Assembly (NCBI RefSeq): GCF_022581195.2
Contig: NC_061459.1
Location: 12,524,001 to 12,588,000 of the forward strand
Direction: 5' to 3'
DNA length: 64,000 nucleotides
From: Helicoverpa zea
Taxonomy: Eukaryota > Arthropoda > Insecta > Lepidoptera > Noctuidae
The position numbers and the translations under genes are program-made. Shown here in pieces: positions 23,819-35,406 of this stretch (its first letter is position 1; each line of letters begins with the position of its first letter). The notes beneath the pieces are model-generated. The model worked only from the letters and a program-made list of their open reading frames with translations, made no database searches and was not told the DNA's origin.

Positions 23819-23832
23819 TAATTGTCTTGGCA

Positions 23833-24487
23833 ATCGGTATTAAAATAGACCTTAGAATTCCCTGAATATTATTGGCTATCTTTTATAGTGGCACATATTG
23901 TTACAAAGCTGTGAGCAAAGTATTTCTTTTTTCAAATAAGATTTTGTAAAATCTAACATGCTATAAAATGTACGTGCAGATCATAACTCAATAAGTATTA
24001 CTTCTACCAATCCCTTAGAGGGTTTACACTTTCATGAGCATATTTTTCAGGAATATGAAATGAGCTTTAGTTAAAGTAAAAATGCAATGGATCTGTTTTA
24101 CGTACATACCGAAATCGGATGTTGAAACTGCAAGAAATGTTTACTATATTTTTGAGTTGAACTTTCTAAGCTGCTCTTAATGAAATTTGGTATCGAGATA
24201 GGTAGGGTTGTTCAGACAATATTTAATCATCTTACCGTGGATATAGCAGGCAATTTCTTTCGACAAAGATTACATATGGGAAAAATGTCGGTTAAACATA
24301 GTAATTGTAATCTAAAATCATAGTGTAAAATCCTAGCTTCAGTGTTGAAATTTAACTCAATACTTTATTTAAAGTGAAAGTGTTTTCGTTCAGTACTTGC
24401 GAAAGTGAAAAGGGCTCATTATGTTTCTACTACACCATTATCCCACTCATTTGACTTCCACAACCGAATATAATCTTCCCAAATTGA
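23833..24487. other. no recognised feature
   Basis: AT-rich; 'tttgagttgaactttctaag' and 'gaaatttggtatcgagatagg' (24152-24207) hint at an old retroelement tail but are too degenerate to name. Confidence 0.4.
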
Positions 24488-24550
24488 TTAACAAAAGGAA
24501 TATTTTCACACAAACTATTAGTGTGTGTGTGAAAATATTCCTTTTGTTAA
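24488..24550. repeat. perfect 63-nt hairpin bounded by TTAA
   Basis: Left arm 'ttaacaaaaggaatattttc' and right arm 'gaaaatattccttttgttaa' are exact inverses. The stem continues through CACAC/GTGTG, leaving a small loop near 24513-24521. Both ends are TTAA. It could be a minimal palindromic element or a miRNA-like precursor. Frames 24421-24648 and 24447-24713 are mirror translations of it. Confidence 0.7.
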
Positions 24551-25637
24551 AATATTCAGTAGCGCAAAAATCTTTGATCTCATATATATGGCTATTAACC
24601 AACAATATTGAAATAATAAATGTTATTAAACATAATGCACTCTCATAATCCAATGATCGTATAATTAAAATCCTCGTGAAATGTAAGAATAATTTTCGTG
24701 AAAGCCTGTGCAAATGGAGTTAAAAAATAATTTAATTCACACATTTTTATTAAAAGCCCTACGTTAAATTTTACTGATAAAATTACAAAGATTATAATTA
24801 TCTTTTGAGTGCATTTTAATTGGCTGCGAGTATCCGTGGAGTAATTATTTTTATGTAAAAGAAATATTAAAAGAGCATTACTGATTCTGTATGTATTCAC
24901 CACCATGGGACTACTGAACCCCGGATTTTTGAAAGGAGAACGCGGGGCCGAAGCCAACACGCTGACCCTCTTTTGAAATGATGACTTCGTGTCATCATTT
25001 CATCATTGTCATATTGGCTAAAGGTAGAATAACTATGTGGGTTAATTTACCTCAATATCTCATGTACCATAATAGTTTGTGTGGCACAGGAAAATTCATC
25101 GGCAGTATTAATCATACATATACAACATGTAACTTAATTAACGCACATCCTGAAATTAGTTTGTTCAGAATCGTTTACTGAATCGATTTATATCATTTTT
25201 AATATAGGTAATTTTTTATCCCAAAAATAATTAAAACTTCGGAAATTATTGTCATATTAACCCTGTACAGTCAAAACAAATTCAAATAGACCGTAACTCA
25301 AAGTAATAAGACTTCGTGTATTGTCGGCTTTTGCCGTAGTTTCGTTATGTTGTGTCGAGTCGAGCGGCGCGCGGCGTGATATTTGCGTGCGTAGTAGTAT
25401 GACCAAAAAGTTCTCCAAGAATTGGTATAACTAATTTATTAAATAACAATGCATATACATGTTAAATTAAAAATTCAGTGTATGTATTAAGATTATAACA
25501 TAATATTCTAATTAGGGTGTTTGAGGGTGTGCGTTTATTACGTTACATGTTGTATATATAAATGTTGGGAAAAACATAATATTTTTTACCTATTCGTAAA
25601 TTACGCTCGTGTTCTCAACCCTATTCAGTATTACATG
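24551..25637. other. spacer with one short hairpin and a small GC-rich patch
   Basis: At 24974-25002 a 12-bp perfect stem (tgaaatgatgac / gtcatcatttca) closes a 5-nt loop. Around 25350-25400 a CpG-rich patch ('gagtcgagcggcgcgcggcg') stands out. No gene identified; the 105-codon minus frame 24643-24960 is unrecognised. Confidence 0.45.
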
Positions 25638-26006
25638 ATCCCACCCAAAACAAAAATGTGAAAGACTGCCAAGTTCGATAATATGGGAATGCTTCGCCTA
25701 TAAAAGAAGTGAGATCTGAATAAGTACCAAGTTCCATACACATACCTCAGTTAAAAATAGTTACTTTTTTAATGATGTTACTTGGCAAGTTTTCATACAC
25801 CTTGTTATAAACCTACTAAACGCAATGAATCAAGTATTTAATTTTCTATTAAAACTTGCCAAGTAATCATCATTAAAAAGTAACTATTTTTAACTGAGGT
25901 ATGTGTATGGAACTTGGTACTTATTCAGATCTCACTTCTTTTATAGGCGAAGCATTCCCATATTATCGAACTTGGCAGTCTTTCACATTTTTGTTTTGGG
26001 TGGGAT
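25638..26006. mobile_element. 369-bp foldback element
   Basis: Two arms of about 156 bp (25638-25793 and 25851-26006) are nearly perfect inverted copies around a 57-bp spacer. The ends read 'atcccacccaaaac' and the inverse. No coding capacity and no clear TSD. The termini match those of the 660-bp foldback at 62772-63431 (gatcccaccaaaaac), so both probably belong to one terminal family. Confidence 0.8.
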
Positions 26007-26239
26007 TTCATTTATTTTTGTAAGGTTGTTTATTTTATTTTTTTCTTATGATGAAGTTAGTTAAAGAAATGTCTCATTTATACTATTTTTTAGATTTTTT
26101 AATATGCACTATGTTTCTTACAAAGAAATGAACTAGATTAACTAAATGGACTAGATTTACCAACTGACTGACATGACATGTTATCATATATTATGTTCGT
26201 GGATCAAAGTTACACATTCGTTATTTTCGAAAGTAATTC

Positions 26240-26705
26240 ACACTTGGCCGTTTTCAGATTTTTACTTTACTTTGACTAAATACAAACCTTTGTACCATTC
26301 GAAGATATATTATATAAATATAGATAAATTTAGTTCGTTTTAGTTCCTTAGGGGAATAAATTTACACCGGGTATAAAACACCTTCATTATTTTGAAACCG
26401 ACTCACACTTGGCCATTTTCAGATTTTTCCCTTTAACTTGACATAAAGACCTACCTCCATGCCAAATTTCAAGTCAAAACGACCATTGGAAGTGGTCTAG
26501 GTTTTTGATGAGTGAGTCAGTGAATAAGTGAATAAGTGTATAGTAAAAATAGCGATTTTCTGACGTCAATATCTCAAGACCTACAATAGGTATATTAATG
26601 AAATTTTGTATTTTAGATAAGTGAGGGGGTCTCAACAGATACTAGAAATTTGATATGCGTAAATAAAATAGATTTTGAGTTACAGGGGGGTCGAATTTGG
26701 CCCGA
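26240..26705. repeat. interspersed repeat with a duplicated segment
   Basis: The phrase 'cacacttggcc.ttttcagattttt' appears twice, at about 26241-26266 and 26404-26429. The downstream part ('tgatgagtgagtcagtga', 'caatatctcaagacctacaa', 'tttgagttacaggggggtcg') matches a common lepidopteran repeat from memory. Non-coding. Exact ends not determined. Confidence 0.5.
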
Positions 26706-26944
26706 AATGGTTCGTGTAATATAACCCACGGCCGGTGTGTCGCTTTTTTGCTCGAACTTGGCGGACACACTGCCGTGTGTCTAGATATTTATGTAGCGAG
26801 ACTGAGCAAACATTATTTTCTACTAATAAAGCGTTGAAAAAATATCTTTTGTTCCATTTCTTGTGAATAAAGACGTTCTTTATTTTACTGAGTTCTGGTC
26901 GGTAAAAAGATATTATTACGTTTCAGAGTTAAGTTGTATGTTTT

Positions 26945-27707
26945 TAACCGACTTCCCAAAAAGGAGGAGGTTCTCAATTCGGCCGGTATGTTTTTTTTTT
27001 TTTTCTATGTATGTACATCGATTATTCCGAGGTTTATAGACCGATTTACATGATTCTTTTTTTGTTCGACTTGGAATAGCTGCCAGTTGGTAGTCATCAG
27101 GTCAGGATGTGATGATGGAAACCCTGAGAAATCGAGAGCAACCTTCGAAAGTTGTAGGCATACATAGGGTAAAAACTCGACACTCAGGTGTACGCTTAAA
27201 AGCACTATTCAACAGTGAAGGTTTGGAGTAGACCTGATGATGGAGACCAGAGAGGGCCGAGGGAACTCGACAACTGAATATGTAATCTACCTCGTGTTTG
27301 GGCTTAAATTATTTGTATTGACAAGACCTTTGCAACAGTGAAGGTTTGGAGCTGACCTGATGATGGAGACCAGAGAAAGTCGAGGGAACTCGACAACTGA
27401 ATATGTAAAATACCTCGTATTTGGATTTATATTCTTTGCATTGATGAGAACTTCCCACTTATATGGATAGTGATAACTATTCGTATCACTGAAAAGCTGT
27501 AAATAAAAAACTTTTTTACAAAAAAATTAAACCGACTTCCCAAAACACTAAAAAGCAAAAAAAAAAACTAATTTTAGGTGCATCGGCCTAGAAGTCGGTG
27601 GCAAAATTAACTTAGTAACATCCATTAGACACCGACTTCTAGGCCGATGCACCTAAAATTAGTTTTTTTTTTGCTTTTTAGTGTTTTGGGAAGTCGGTTT
27701 AATTTTA
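26945..27707. mobile_element. TIR element of the 'accgacttccc' family
   Basis: Starts 'taaccgacttcccaaaa' and ends in the inverse 'ttttgggaagtcggttta', so the ends are inverted repeats. Inside are two tandem 123-bp units (27210-27332 and 27333-27455, each beginning 'caacagtgaaggtttggag') and, at the right end, a hairpin with 77-bp arms. No protein is recognised; the minus frame 27005-27205 is unlikely to be real. Related copies lie at 46330-47160 (same orientation) and 47560-47830 (opposite). Confidence 0.7.
27524..27707. repeat. long hairpin with ~77-bp arms
   Basis: Arms 27524-27600 and 27630-27707 are inverted copies differing mainly by one base in an A/T run (11 A against 10 T), around a 29-bp loop. 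The arms contain 'aggtgcatcggcctagaagt'. A degenerate version sits at about 47050-47135 in the related copy. Confidence 0.85.
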
Positions 27708-27877
27708 TTGTTAAAATGTTTTGAATTGTTTGTGTAGATATAAAAATATTTACAAGACAGATTGTGGGTTGATAGTCATGTTTGATATTTAAATAAAAGG
27801 ATTTTTGTGTAGAAACCCTCATAAAAAAGCTTTATTTAGTACAAAAATAAATCAGTTGATGTGATCGTTGCATAAGA

Positions 27878-27934
27878 GCTACGGCGTAGGCGGCGTAGCG
27901 TCAGCGTTGGCGGCGTAGCGGCTACGAATCGCTA
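27878..27934. repeat. short GC-rich tandem array
   Basis: Imperfect repeats of 'ggcggcgtagcg' and 'gctacg' in about 57 bases, an island of GC in AT-rich DNA. Confidence 0.6.
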
Positions 27935-30900
27935 CAAATCCAAATAGCATTTTAGTGTCACACCATATATTTTATTTTCTGTTTAAATGAGCTATAGTAA
28001 CAGTACTATTATTTTTCATTCAATGATAACAATCTCGAGGATTGGTGATCTAGATTTAATAGAAATACAATTTATTATATTTCAAATTCTCTTCAAATTG
28101 CTTTCCAAATTGTTTCTATATTTTCTTTGCGTGCGACTAAAAATCATTTTACGATTAGTTACATTTTCAATTTCTGAAATTATGTTATTTTTGAAACTTT
28201 ATTATAAAAAAAAATCTCTTAGTTTTGTATCAGAGAAGAGTAAAAACATGAAAACACGAATAAAACACGATAGTCTTCTTAAAAATGTTAAAATAATTAA
28301 CTGCCCACAGAATTTTAAATACTCGATTTTTTTTTGCAACAAAATAATAAATCTAATCAGTTAAAATAACTAAATTGAATACCTCACTAGTTTAGTGAAA
28401 ATTTAATTAAAAAAAATAAACTTTTATATTTTATAATTCACCAACCACCAAACTTGCGTAAGAAATCTGTAGATACGAAAGAAAGTCGGTACTATCACTC
28501 AAAGGTTTACGGCAGCTTTTAACGGAAAAAAATTTAAACAAATTACACTATTTTCCTTAGTAGCCTATTGGGAACCGAGCCCCGGTACTTCCGGCTCATA
28601 TTAAAACAGTTATCGTACAATCTTAACTGCCCTATACTCGAAACTATAACGTCCGCTGAAAATGATATACTAACATTCAATATTCACGCAAAAACACACC
28701 TTAACATTCAACCAGTAAGGTCGATTATACATCGCACATGTGAAACTGCAGAAAGACCCTATTATTTCTCATTATTAATTTGATAAGAAAAATTTGCTGA
28801 GTGCGAATGGAGATTTGGACTTTATGCTGTTAATGTTAAGGTGTAATTTTGTTTGAGGGTGAAAGTGAAGTGTTTTGTAATCGTGTGATACCGTACAGCA
28901 TTTAAACGGTCATTGTAAATACAGATAGGGTTTTCATAGGCATCCCTTTGTCGTTTTGAACAATGAAAAATACTGCCCTCTTTTCGTAAAGTCAGCTGGT
29001 GTAAAATGTGACTTTAATGACAGGTGGACGCTACACAACATCAAAGATATATTTTGGATAAAAAGAATACAGATTTGATGCTTGGTAAAGACTTTTTTCA
29101 GACATAAAAGCTTAATTTTGTGTTTTATTTTATTATTTTATGCTTATCGAATGAATACATTTTAATTAATTTTGTTTCTTATATTTGTAGCAGCTTTCCT
29201 TTTTCGTACACTTAAAAAAAATTGAAAATTGGGTAAACATATTTGTGTTCACCTATCTAGGTAATTTTATCTAGGCTTTTAAGATGACAAGAAGGATAAA
29301 AAATAACTTAAAGTCACTAAAAAAACGAGTGTTTAAAGTACTGCTTACGGAATCTTAAATATTTTTTGAACAGTGTAATCAGTCCTGTATATTATGAGTA
29401 GGTATAATGTCATGTCTGTAATGATGTGTAATTTTTTCAAAAGCTCGTTAGATATATAGCCAACAATATGATTGATGCGTTAATAATGTAAATTCTCATA
29501 CAAGTGGCGTGTAGAATCAATAACAATTTAGACAGGATAATTTATGTTTACAATGCATATTGGGAATACGTGTTTGTCGAAAAATTATCGTTTGTTTTCT
29601 TAAAGGCGTCTTAGCTTTCCTTACTTCATTCATCATCATTATCCCATGGTATCAAATGAAATACAAAATTATAAATGTGTTTTTTTTTTATTACAACAAA
29701 AATATTTATTATTTACAAGTACCTATAATAATGTGAGGCAAAATCGCAAATTTCTGAAACCTAATGAGTTTTTGAATAACAATCAAATGCATGCTCCTAA
29801 TTACACTTAATTATTTATTTAATTAATATAATACTTAATACTTAATATTATAATTATAATACTTAATAATAATTTATTTAATCCTATTAAGATTATGTAT
29901 TACAATATACATTTTCAATTCGTGGATTTTCATTTGAAATAAAATCACTACATTGTATTTTAATTAACTTTCACTAATAGAGCAAATAAGCCAACAGCTG
30001 ATATTCAAATAACGAACATGTTTATAATTGAGTATTAAAATTCCCTCAAATCGGATCAACTATACTGTACACATTCTACACGCTCTTTTTCTGTTCTCTC
30101 TCACTCACAGCGTGATAAGCCATACCGCAATCCCGTATTTGTATTCACTCCAAAATCTTGCAAACGAAAATAAAACATTAATGGCTCCACATAAAAACGA
30201 GCGCGCTAATTCTCTGCCTACATTAGGACAAAAAAAAACTTTCATGCGTACATCACAGAGGTACCATCACGTACGAAAAAGGTATTCCACTCCCAAAAGG
30301 TAAACATTAAAGTTTTGGTTGACTGCCATTTCTGTCATTTTAACTGGTCTGTGGTTTGCGCAATGTCGCCGTACCTTTGTCGAGGACAGTTGGTAATTTG
30401 AAATTTGCGTGCGGACTTATAAAAGGGAATGTGTATTTTTTTTTTAGTTCTATGATGCGAGCACTTAGAACTCTTTGTTTTTAAACACGAGTGCTTTTTT
30501 GTATTTCTAAGTAAGGTGCTGCTAAAAGGAATACTTAATTTTTAATTAATTTTGTATTTTGTACGTGTTTGGTTTGATGTTTTTAGCAAGGATTAAAATG
30601 TGTTTGCGTTAGTGGATGCTGCTATATTTTGCTAGCTGACAACTTCTTTGGGTACTCAAAAAGCAGAAGTATATTTTGAAACATTTTCTACATGAGTATC
30701 ATTTGATTGATTTGATTTCATTAAAAAACCAAAACATTCAAAAGACGTGACATCGCTTACAAATCACCCAACACTTTCTTCCTCAATTCATTAAAAAAAC
30801 CCTTTGAACTTCCATGTCCGATTTTTCCTCAACATCCCAACCGAAAACCAATATCCTTAGCATCAACAAACCCGGAATTATGTAAAACGTAAAACAATCA

Positions 30901-32465
30901 ATGGGTCTCATGTCGGGCCATTAAAATTCAGTTAACGCGCTTCAGGCGGATATTGTGGCAAAACTTGTTTGTCACGGACAGTCACTTGAGTACGTCAAAG
31001 TCACAGCGTGCAGCGAGCGACGAAATTGGATTTAATGGCCCCATTAAATGTCGTCTTGCGAACATTAATTGGTACGAAGGTGAAGTTGTTTCCCTAATTT
31101 TGAGTAGTTTTGGTGGGTTAATTTGATGATTTATTTTGTTAGTAAATTAGTAGTTTTAATTGTCTATTTATTACTGAAATTATTTTATAATATTATTTGC
31201 CTTGTATTACACATAACAAACCTCTTTGCAGAATGCATGAATATATGCATATAACTGTATAGAGACTGCCTTTATACGAAGTCTCAGAAACCATAAAGCT
31301 TATAAGATTAACATTTGACTGGTCAGGTCAGAACCTAACCTGACCTATCGCCTTAAGAAGATTCGAAGGAGTTAGTTGAAACTTTGTACACAATAACAAT
31401 AATTCAGCTGTGTGAAATTAGTTAATGCTTAATCGCAAAGAATTAAAAGAGCCAATTTATATTTTGAATAAAGGTTACTTAATATTTTTGTTAATATGTA
31501 CGCTTTGTATCTTAGCTATTTTATTCTATCAAGATTAAACTAAGAACAACATATTCTGACAAATGAAAAAAATAAATAATAAGTTTACATTGCTTACAAA
31601 ATTGTTTTCACTCAAAAAACCTATTTACTAGAATTCTGTTTAGCAAATTGACAGCTGGACCACAACTACAAAAGTTTATTTTACAAGGATTTTTCTTTAC
31701 AAACTAGTTTAGCTGTAACTAAACGAGTCAATATATTTTCTTACAAGAAACATACACGTAGACGGTTATACACATTTTAAGATAAAAAATCTATAGTATA
31801 CCTATTACTTAAAAAAACTTACTTTAAAAAATAAATGCGTTTCCTAGAAGCCAAGCCAAGCTAAACCACCGATGCACTTAATTGGATTCTTCTCGAACAA
31901 AATAAACTAAATTGCAATTCTTCTTGCACAAAACGAGACACACGTGGGTTTGTTGTTTTTCAAAATAAAACCTTAATAAGTTTATAAATTGAATTTAAAT
32001 TAGCTTCACCTTCTTCCTTTGGTAATGAGAAAATAAGATTCAATTTAAGAACACTAAAACAAATAATAGGCAAACTAGCTTCTGCCAGCGTTTTACTACA
32101 TTATTACTCTGTAAGGAATACTTTACCCACCCGGTTAAAAAGCCTTAAACCGCCTTCCATAAATTGGCTATCTCGCACTGAAATATTTTTAACTATGAAC
32201 AGTATTCACCGAAATCACCGCATTTAAGACACAAACAAACTCCTCAGCTTCATAATATTAGTATAGACACATTTTCCATTATGCCAAATAAATAATCATC
32301 ATCAATACGAAACTTATACTTACCTACTATTATAAACATCAAAAACAAATGACAGTCTAATCCCCTAGCTTAAAAATATAACACAGTAACATTCAAAGTA
32401 GTAGATCACAAGCTTTCGAGAACATACGACGGATTAAGTAAGGGTTAGTTCCGCTCAAGTACCCA
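27935..32465. other. 4.5 kb with no recognised feature
   Basis: AT-rich. The longest frame, 27987-28364 (+, 125 codons), is dominated by I, L, K, F and S and has no motif. The frame 30028-30303 (91 codons) is also unrecognised. A 13-bp inverted pair, acaccttaacatt / aatgttaaggtgt, lies near 28697 and 28828. A GC-richer stretch at about 30940-31050 has no identifiable element. Confidence 0.45.
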
Positions 32466-32518
32466 CAACTCACACATACACACAGACCCACAGACATACA
32501 GACACGCAGACAGACAAG
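32466..32518. repeat. CA/GACA-rich simple sequence
   Basis: Degenerate run of 'cacacatacacacagac' and 'cagacagac' units. Confidence 0.6.
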
Positions 32519-32710
32519 CTCATATCAACTGGGAAGATATCAAAGGACGTTGATCGCGGTCTTTGTGAAGAGTTTCTAACATCTTAATCCGTTATGGCTT
32601 ATGTCAGAAGCAATGTTCTGATGTATGTAAAGGTTTTGCATGATGGTTGTTTGTGTTAGTGTGTGTTTGAATATTTGTGTTATTGATGTTTTTTTTTTAA
32701 GTAAATTTAA

Positions 32711-32960
32711 ACTAGCTTCCGTTGTCATTTTTCAATCCTATCCTATAGAATTCAGATAAATGTTACCTAGCCTTACGCGATAAAAGGACTATCTAACATT
32801 ATTTTTTCAAATTAGTGCAAAAGATTAGCACGCTAATCTCAGGAAAACTCAAATCAATGTTATCTTTCAAGAAAGTCTTGATAGCCCATCTTTCAAGAAA
32901 GGCTATAGGCTACTTTTTACTCGGATGCGTGATTTAGTCCCTACGAAACGTGGATAAAAA
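32711..32960. repeat. two family-C RTE tails in inverted arrangement
   Basis: A plus-oriented fragment (from 'actagcttccgttgtc', about 32713-32829) meets a minus-oriented fragment ('gctaatctcagg' to 'ggctactttttactcgg', about 32832-32940). The junction is a perfect 18-bp palindrome, agattagc-ac-gctaatct, at 32822-32839. Both halves are degenerate. Confidence 0.55.
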
Positions 32961-34048
32961 CATTAGCAGAAGCAACATTTTTCAAAAAAAAAACAGACAA
33001 TACCAAATAAACAGTAAAACATGAAACTTCTAAACGCACAAATAAACCACATTTAACTGTCGATACAAAACGACATTTCTAATATTCATATTGCGGTTAT
33101 ATTGCTTATTGACAATACGATCCGCCATTACCGGGTCGTTTTCATACATTCCGAATAACATTCACACAAATACTAAATACAAAATGGCTGCCAGCAAAAT
33201 ATACGAATAATTTGGAAATTATCATCCTTTGTTCGATGATACTGAGAAATTATTCAATAGGAAGATAGATAGGGAGATGGAGGAAGAATTAATTAACTTA
33301 CAAAAGAATTTAAAAGTAATAATTTAAATTAAGTAAGCTAGTTGTGGTTTCCTTTGTGGCGTTTCCTAGGAAGCTTTTCTACTTACGGAAAATGATAAAT
33401 ATCTGATCTTAAAGAACTCACCGAAGGTATCACAAGGCAGTCTCTGATGCAGCACTCAGCGTAAATAACTCGTTATTTCTGAAATAAGGAAAATATAAAT
33501 TTAGCATAAGTACTACTAGTAATTCTGAGCCTAGATTTATGAACGATTTAAATATATTTTATACATACTCGGTCTTTTATAAACATGTTTCAGACAAAAA
33601 CGTGGGCGTCGTATACATAACTGAAACTACCTACGCTCTAGTTAAAACAGGAAAAAATATTTCATATTTCATCTGTTTACAAAATTGCCCACGGGTGTAC
33701 AAAAAAGTTGTAGGTAGTACTCGTAATAATTTGAGCGTAAACAAACGACGGTGAAAAACCTTCCAAGTTCAAAAAAAGTCCTATCTAACTACCCCGTCCT
33801 CAAAAACCCAATACGAATAATACACGCTTAAATATTTAGGACCCCACTCGAAAAAACAATCAGCAAATAACAGGAAAACAGAAGTTCCCGCATGTCGGCA
33901 ACTTAACTAAAATGTTGGCAAAATACGGGATTGTTGAATAAGAAAACGCGTTGAGGACTAGCCATTACGTCTAGAGGTCACGCACAACGACTGAGTTCCC
34001 GAAAATTGGGCCACAGGTCGGCTACCCGCAAACTCTATAACTAACCTT
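32961..34048. other. no recognised feature
   Basis: AT-rich spacer. The 71-codon frame at 33539-33754 is unrecognised. Confidence 0.45.
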
Positions 34049-34051
34049 TAA

Positions 34052-34421
34052 GGCTGGGTTCAGACTAGCGCATTTTTCAGCACGTATACACTCGGAACGC
34101 TTTCACACTAACGTATTTTGCCATTTGACATTGGTAGGTCGTCATTGCCCAAACGGATAGTTGTCAGTTGTTTGAACTTTCGATTTTAAACCTATACTAA
34201 CCCCAAGATGTCATATCTCAAACCACTTTTAGTACGCGCACTACATTTTGAGCTTCAGAATTCTTGTCGAGTCACGTGTATACGGGCTTACTTCGACGTG
34301 TTCTTCCAATCTAGACAATAGTAAGCTATAAGAAGCTCGCTTTTATGCAAGCTATCTACGACGCTCATCGTTTCACAAAAATCATACCGATATCCAAAAA
34401 GGCGCTAGTCTGAAACCGCTC
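34052..34421. mobile_element. PIF/Harbinger-like MITE, 370 bp
   Basis: TIRs 'ggctgggttcagactagcgc' (left) and the inverse of 'gagcggtttcagactagcgc' (right). TAA flanks both ends (34049-34051 and 34422-34424), as for PIF/Harbinger. Non-coding. The two TIRs differ at several positions, so this is an older insertion than 15014-15562. Confidence 0.75.
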
Positions 34422-34424
34422 TAA

Positions 34425-35398
34425 CCATAAGGAAATGGACGAAAGGCGAAAGAATTACTGACCGGCGACACTTGAACAAGTTTATCAAGAAAGTTAGGGA
34501 TCGTAAAATAAAAAGGCATTTCGGTTAAGGCCTGATGACGCAGGTAACTACAGGTTATGAAAAATGTGACAGGTCAGGTTAGTGCGAACCAAAGTCGTAA
34601 GGTTTAATTAAGTTCACTTCCCTATAATTATGGAACGTGCGTTTAATATGTCTCTGTGGTAATTTTGGTACATTTCTACGCTATAAAGGTATAATAATGG
34701 GTGTGGATGTAATTGATGAGCTAAGTATGATTTGGTCGTCAAATAAATCTTTGTTGGAATAGGTCTATTTTTAACCGACTTCAGTAGTTACAGTATTTTT
34801 ATCAATCGTCAGTAACCGCGAGTGTAAATTCTCTGCGCACTCTTAGTTGGTTCTTAACTGGTGTTATTTATGGTTTTTTATAAATATTATGTACCTACTA
34901 GCTTCCTTCAGCAGTTTTCCCTGGCTGACTTTCTGAGGGAACTACTGGCCATACCCTGAAAAAAAGGAGCCTATTATGTATATGTATATTAATCTAAAAT
35001 ATAAGCTATATATTTAACTAGTTTTATGAAAAATCATTCGGTATTTTATGTATGAAAGGGAAACAAAAATATATACATACACTATCGAATTTATAATATT
35101 AGTTAGATCGTAGGACTAATATCCATTCATAGTATTATTTTTTGTGGAAAAACCAATTAACGTCTATCTAACGTGCGAAATACATGCAATTCTATTTAAC
35201 AATTTTGGGCTACGTTATAACAAATGGACAGAGTCAATTTCATCTAATCGAAGCCAGTGATGCAAATAAATTGATCAGTACGATAATAATTACCTAAACC
35301 ACTGAGTCCATATTGTACGCATTCAATACTGTTGAAACTTAGAAGTCGTTTATTATTTTGACAGAGATACCCTGCAGTTTCACTTGCAGATAAAGCCA
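34425..35398. other. spacer with one retroelement tail fragment
   Basis: At about 34898-34985 'actagcttccttcagcag' and 'gagggaactactggcc' mark a short plus-strand family-C tail. The rest is featureless. Confidence 0.45.
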
Positions 35399-35406
35399 GA
35401 TAAAAT
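35399..35406. repeat. target-site duplication, left copy (8 bp)
   Basis: gataaaat, identical to 36348-36355, immediately outside the 25-bp TIR. Confidence 0.85.

Noticed and set aside
27987..28364. 125-codon plus-strand ORF, longest outside transposons after the RT fragments
   Set aside because: Dominated by I, L, K, F and S, with no domain and no GC shift; expected by chance in AT-rich DNA.
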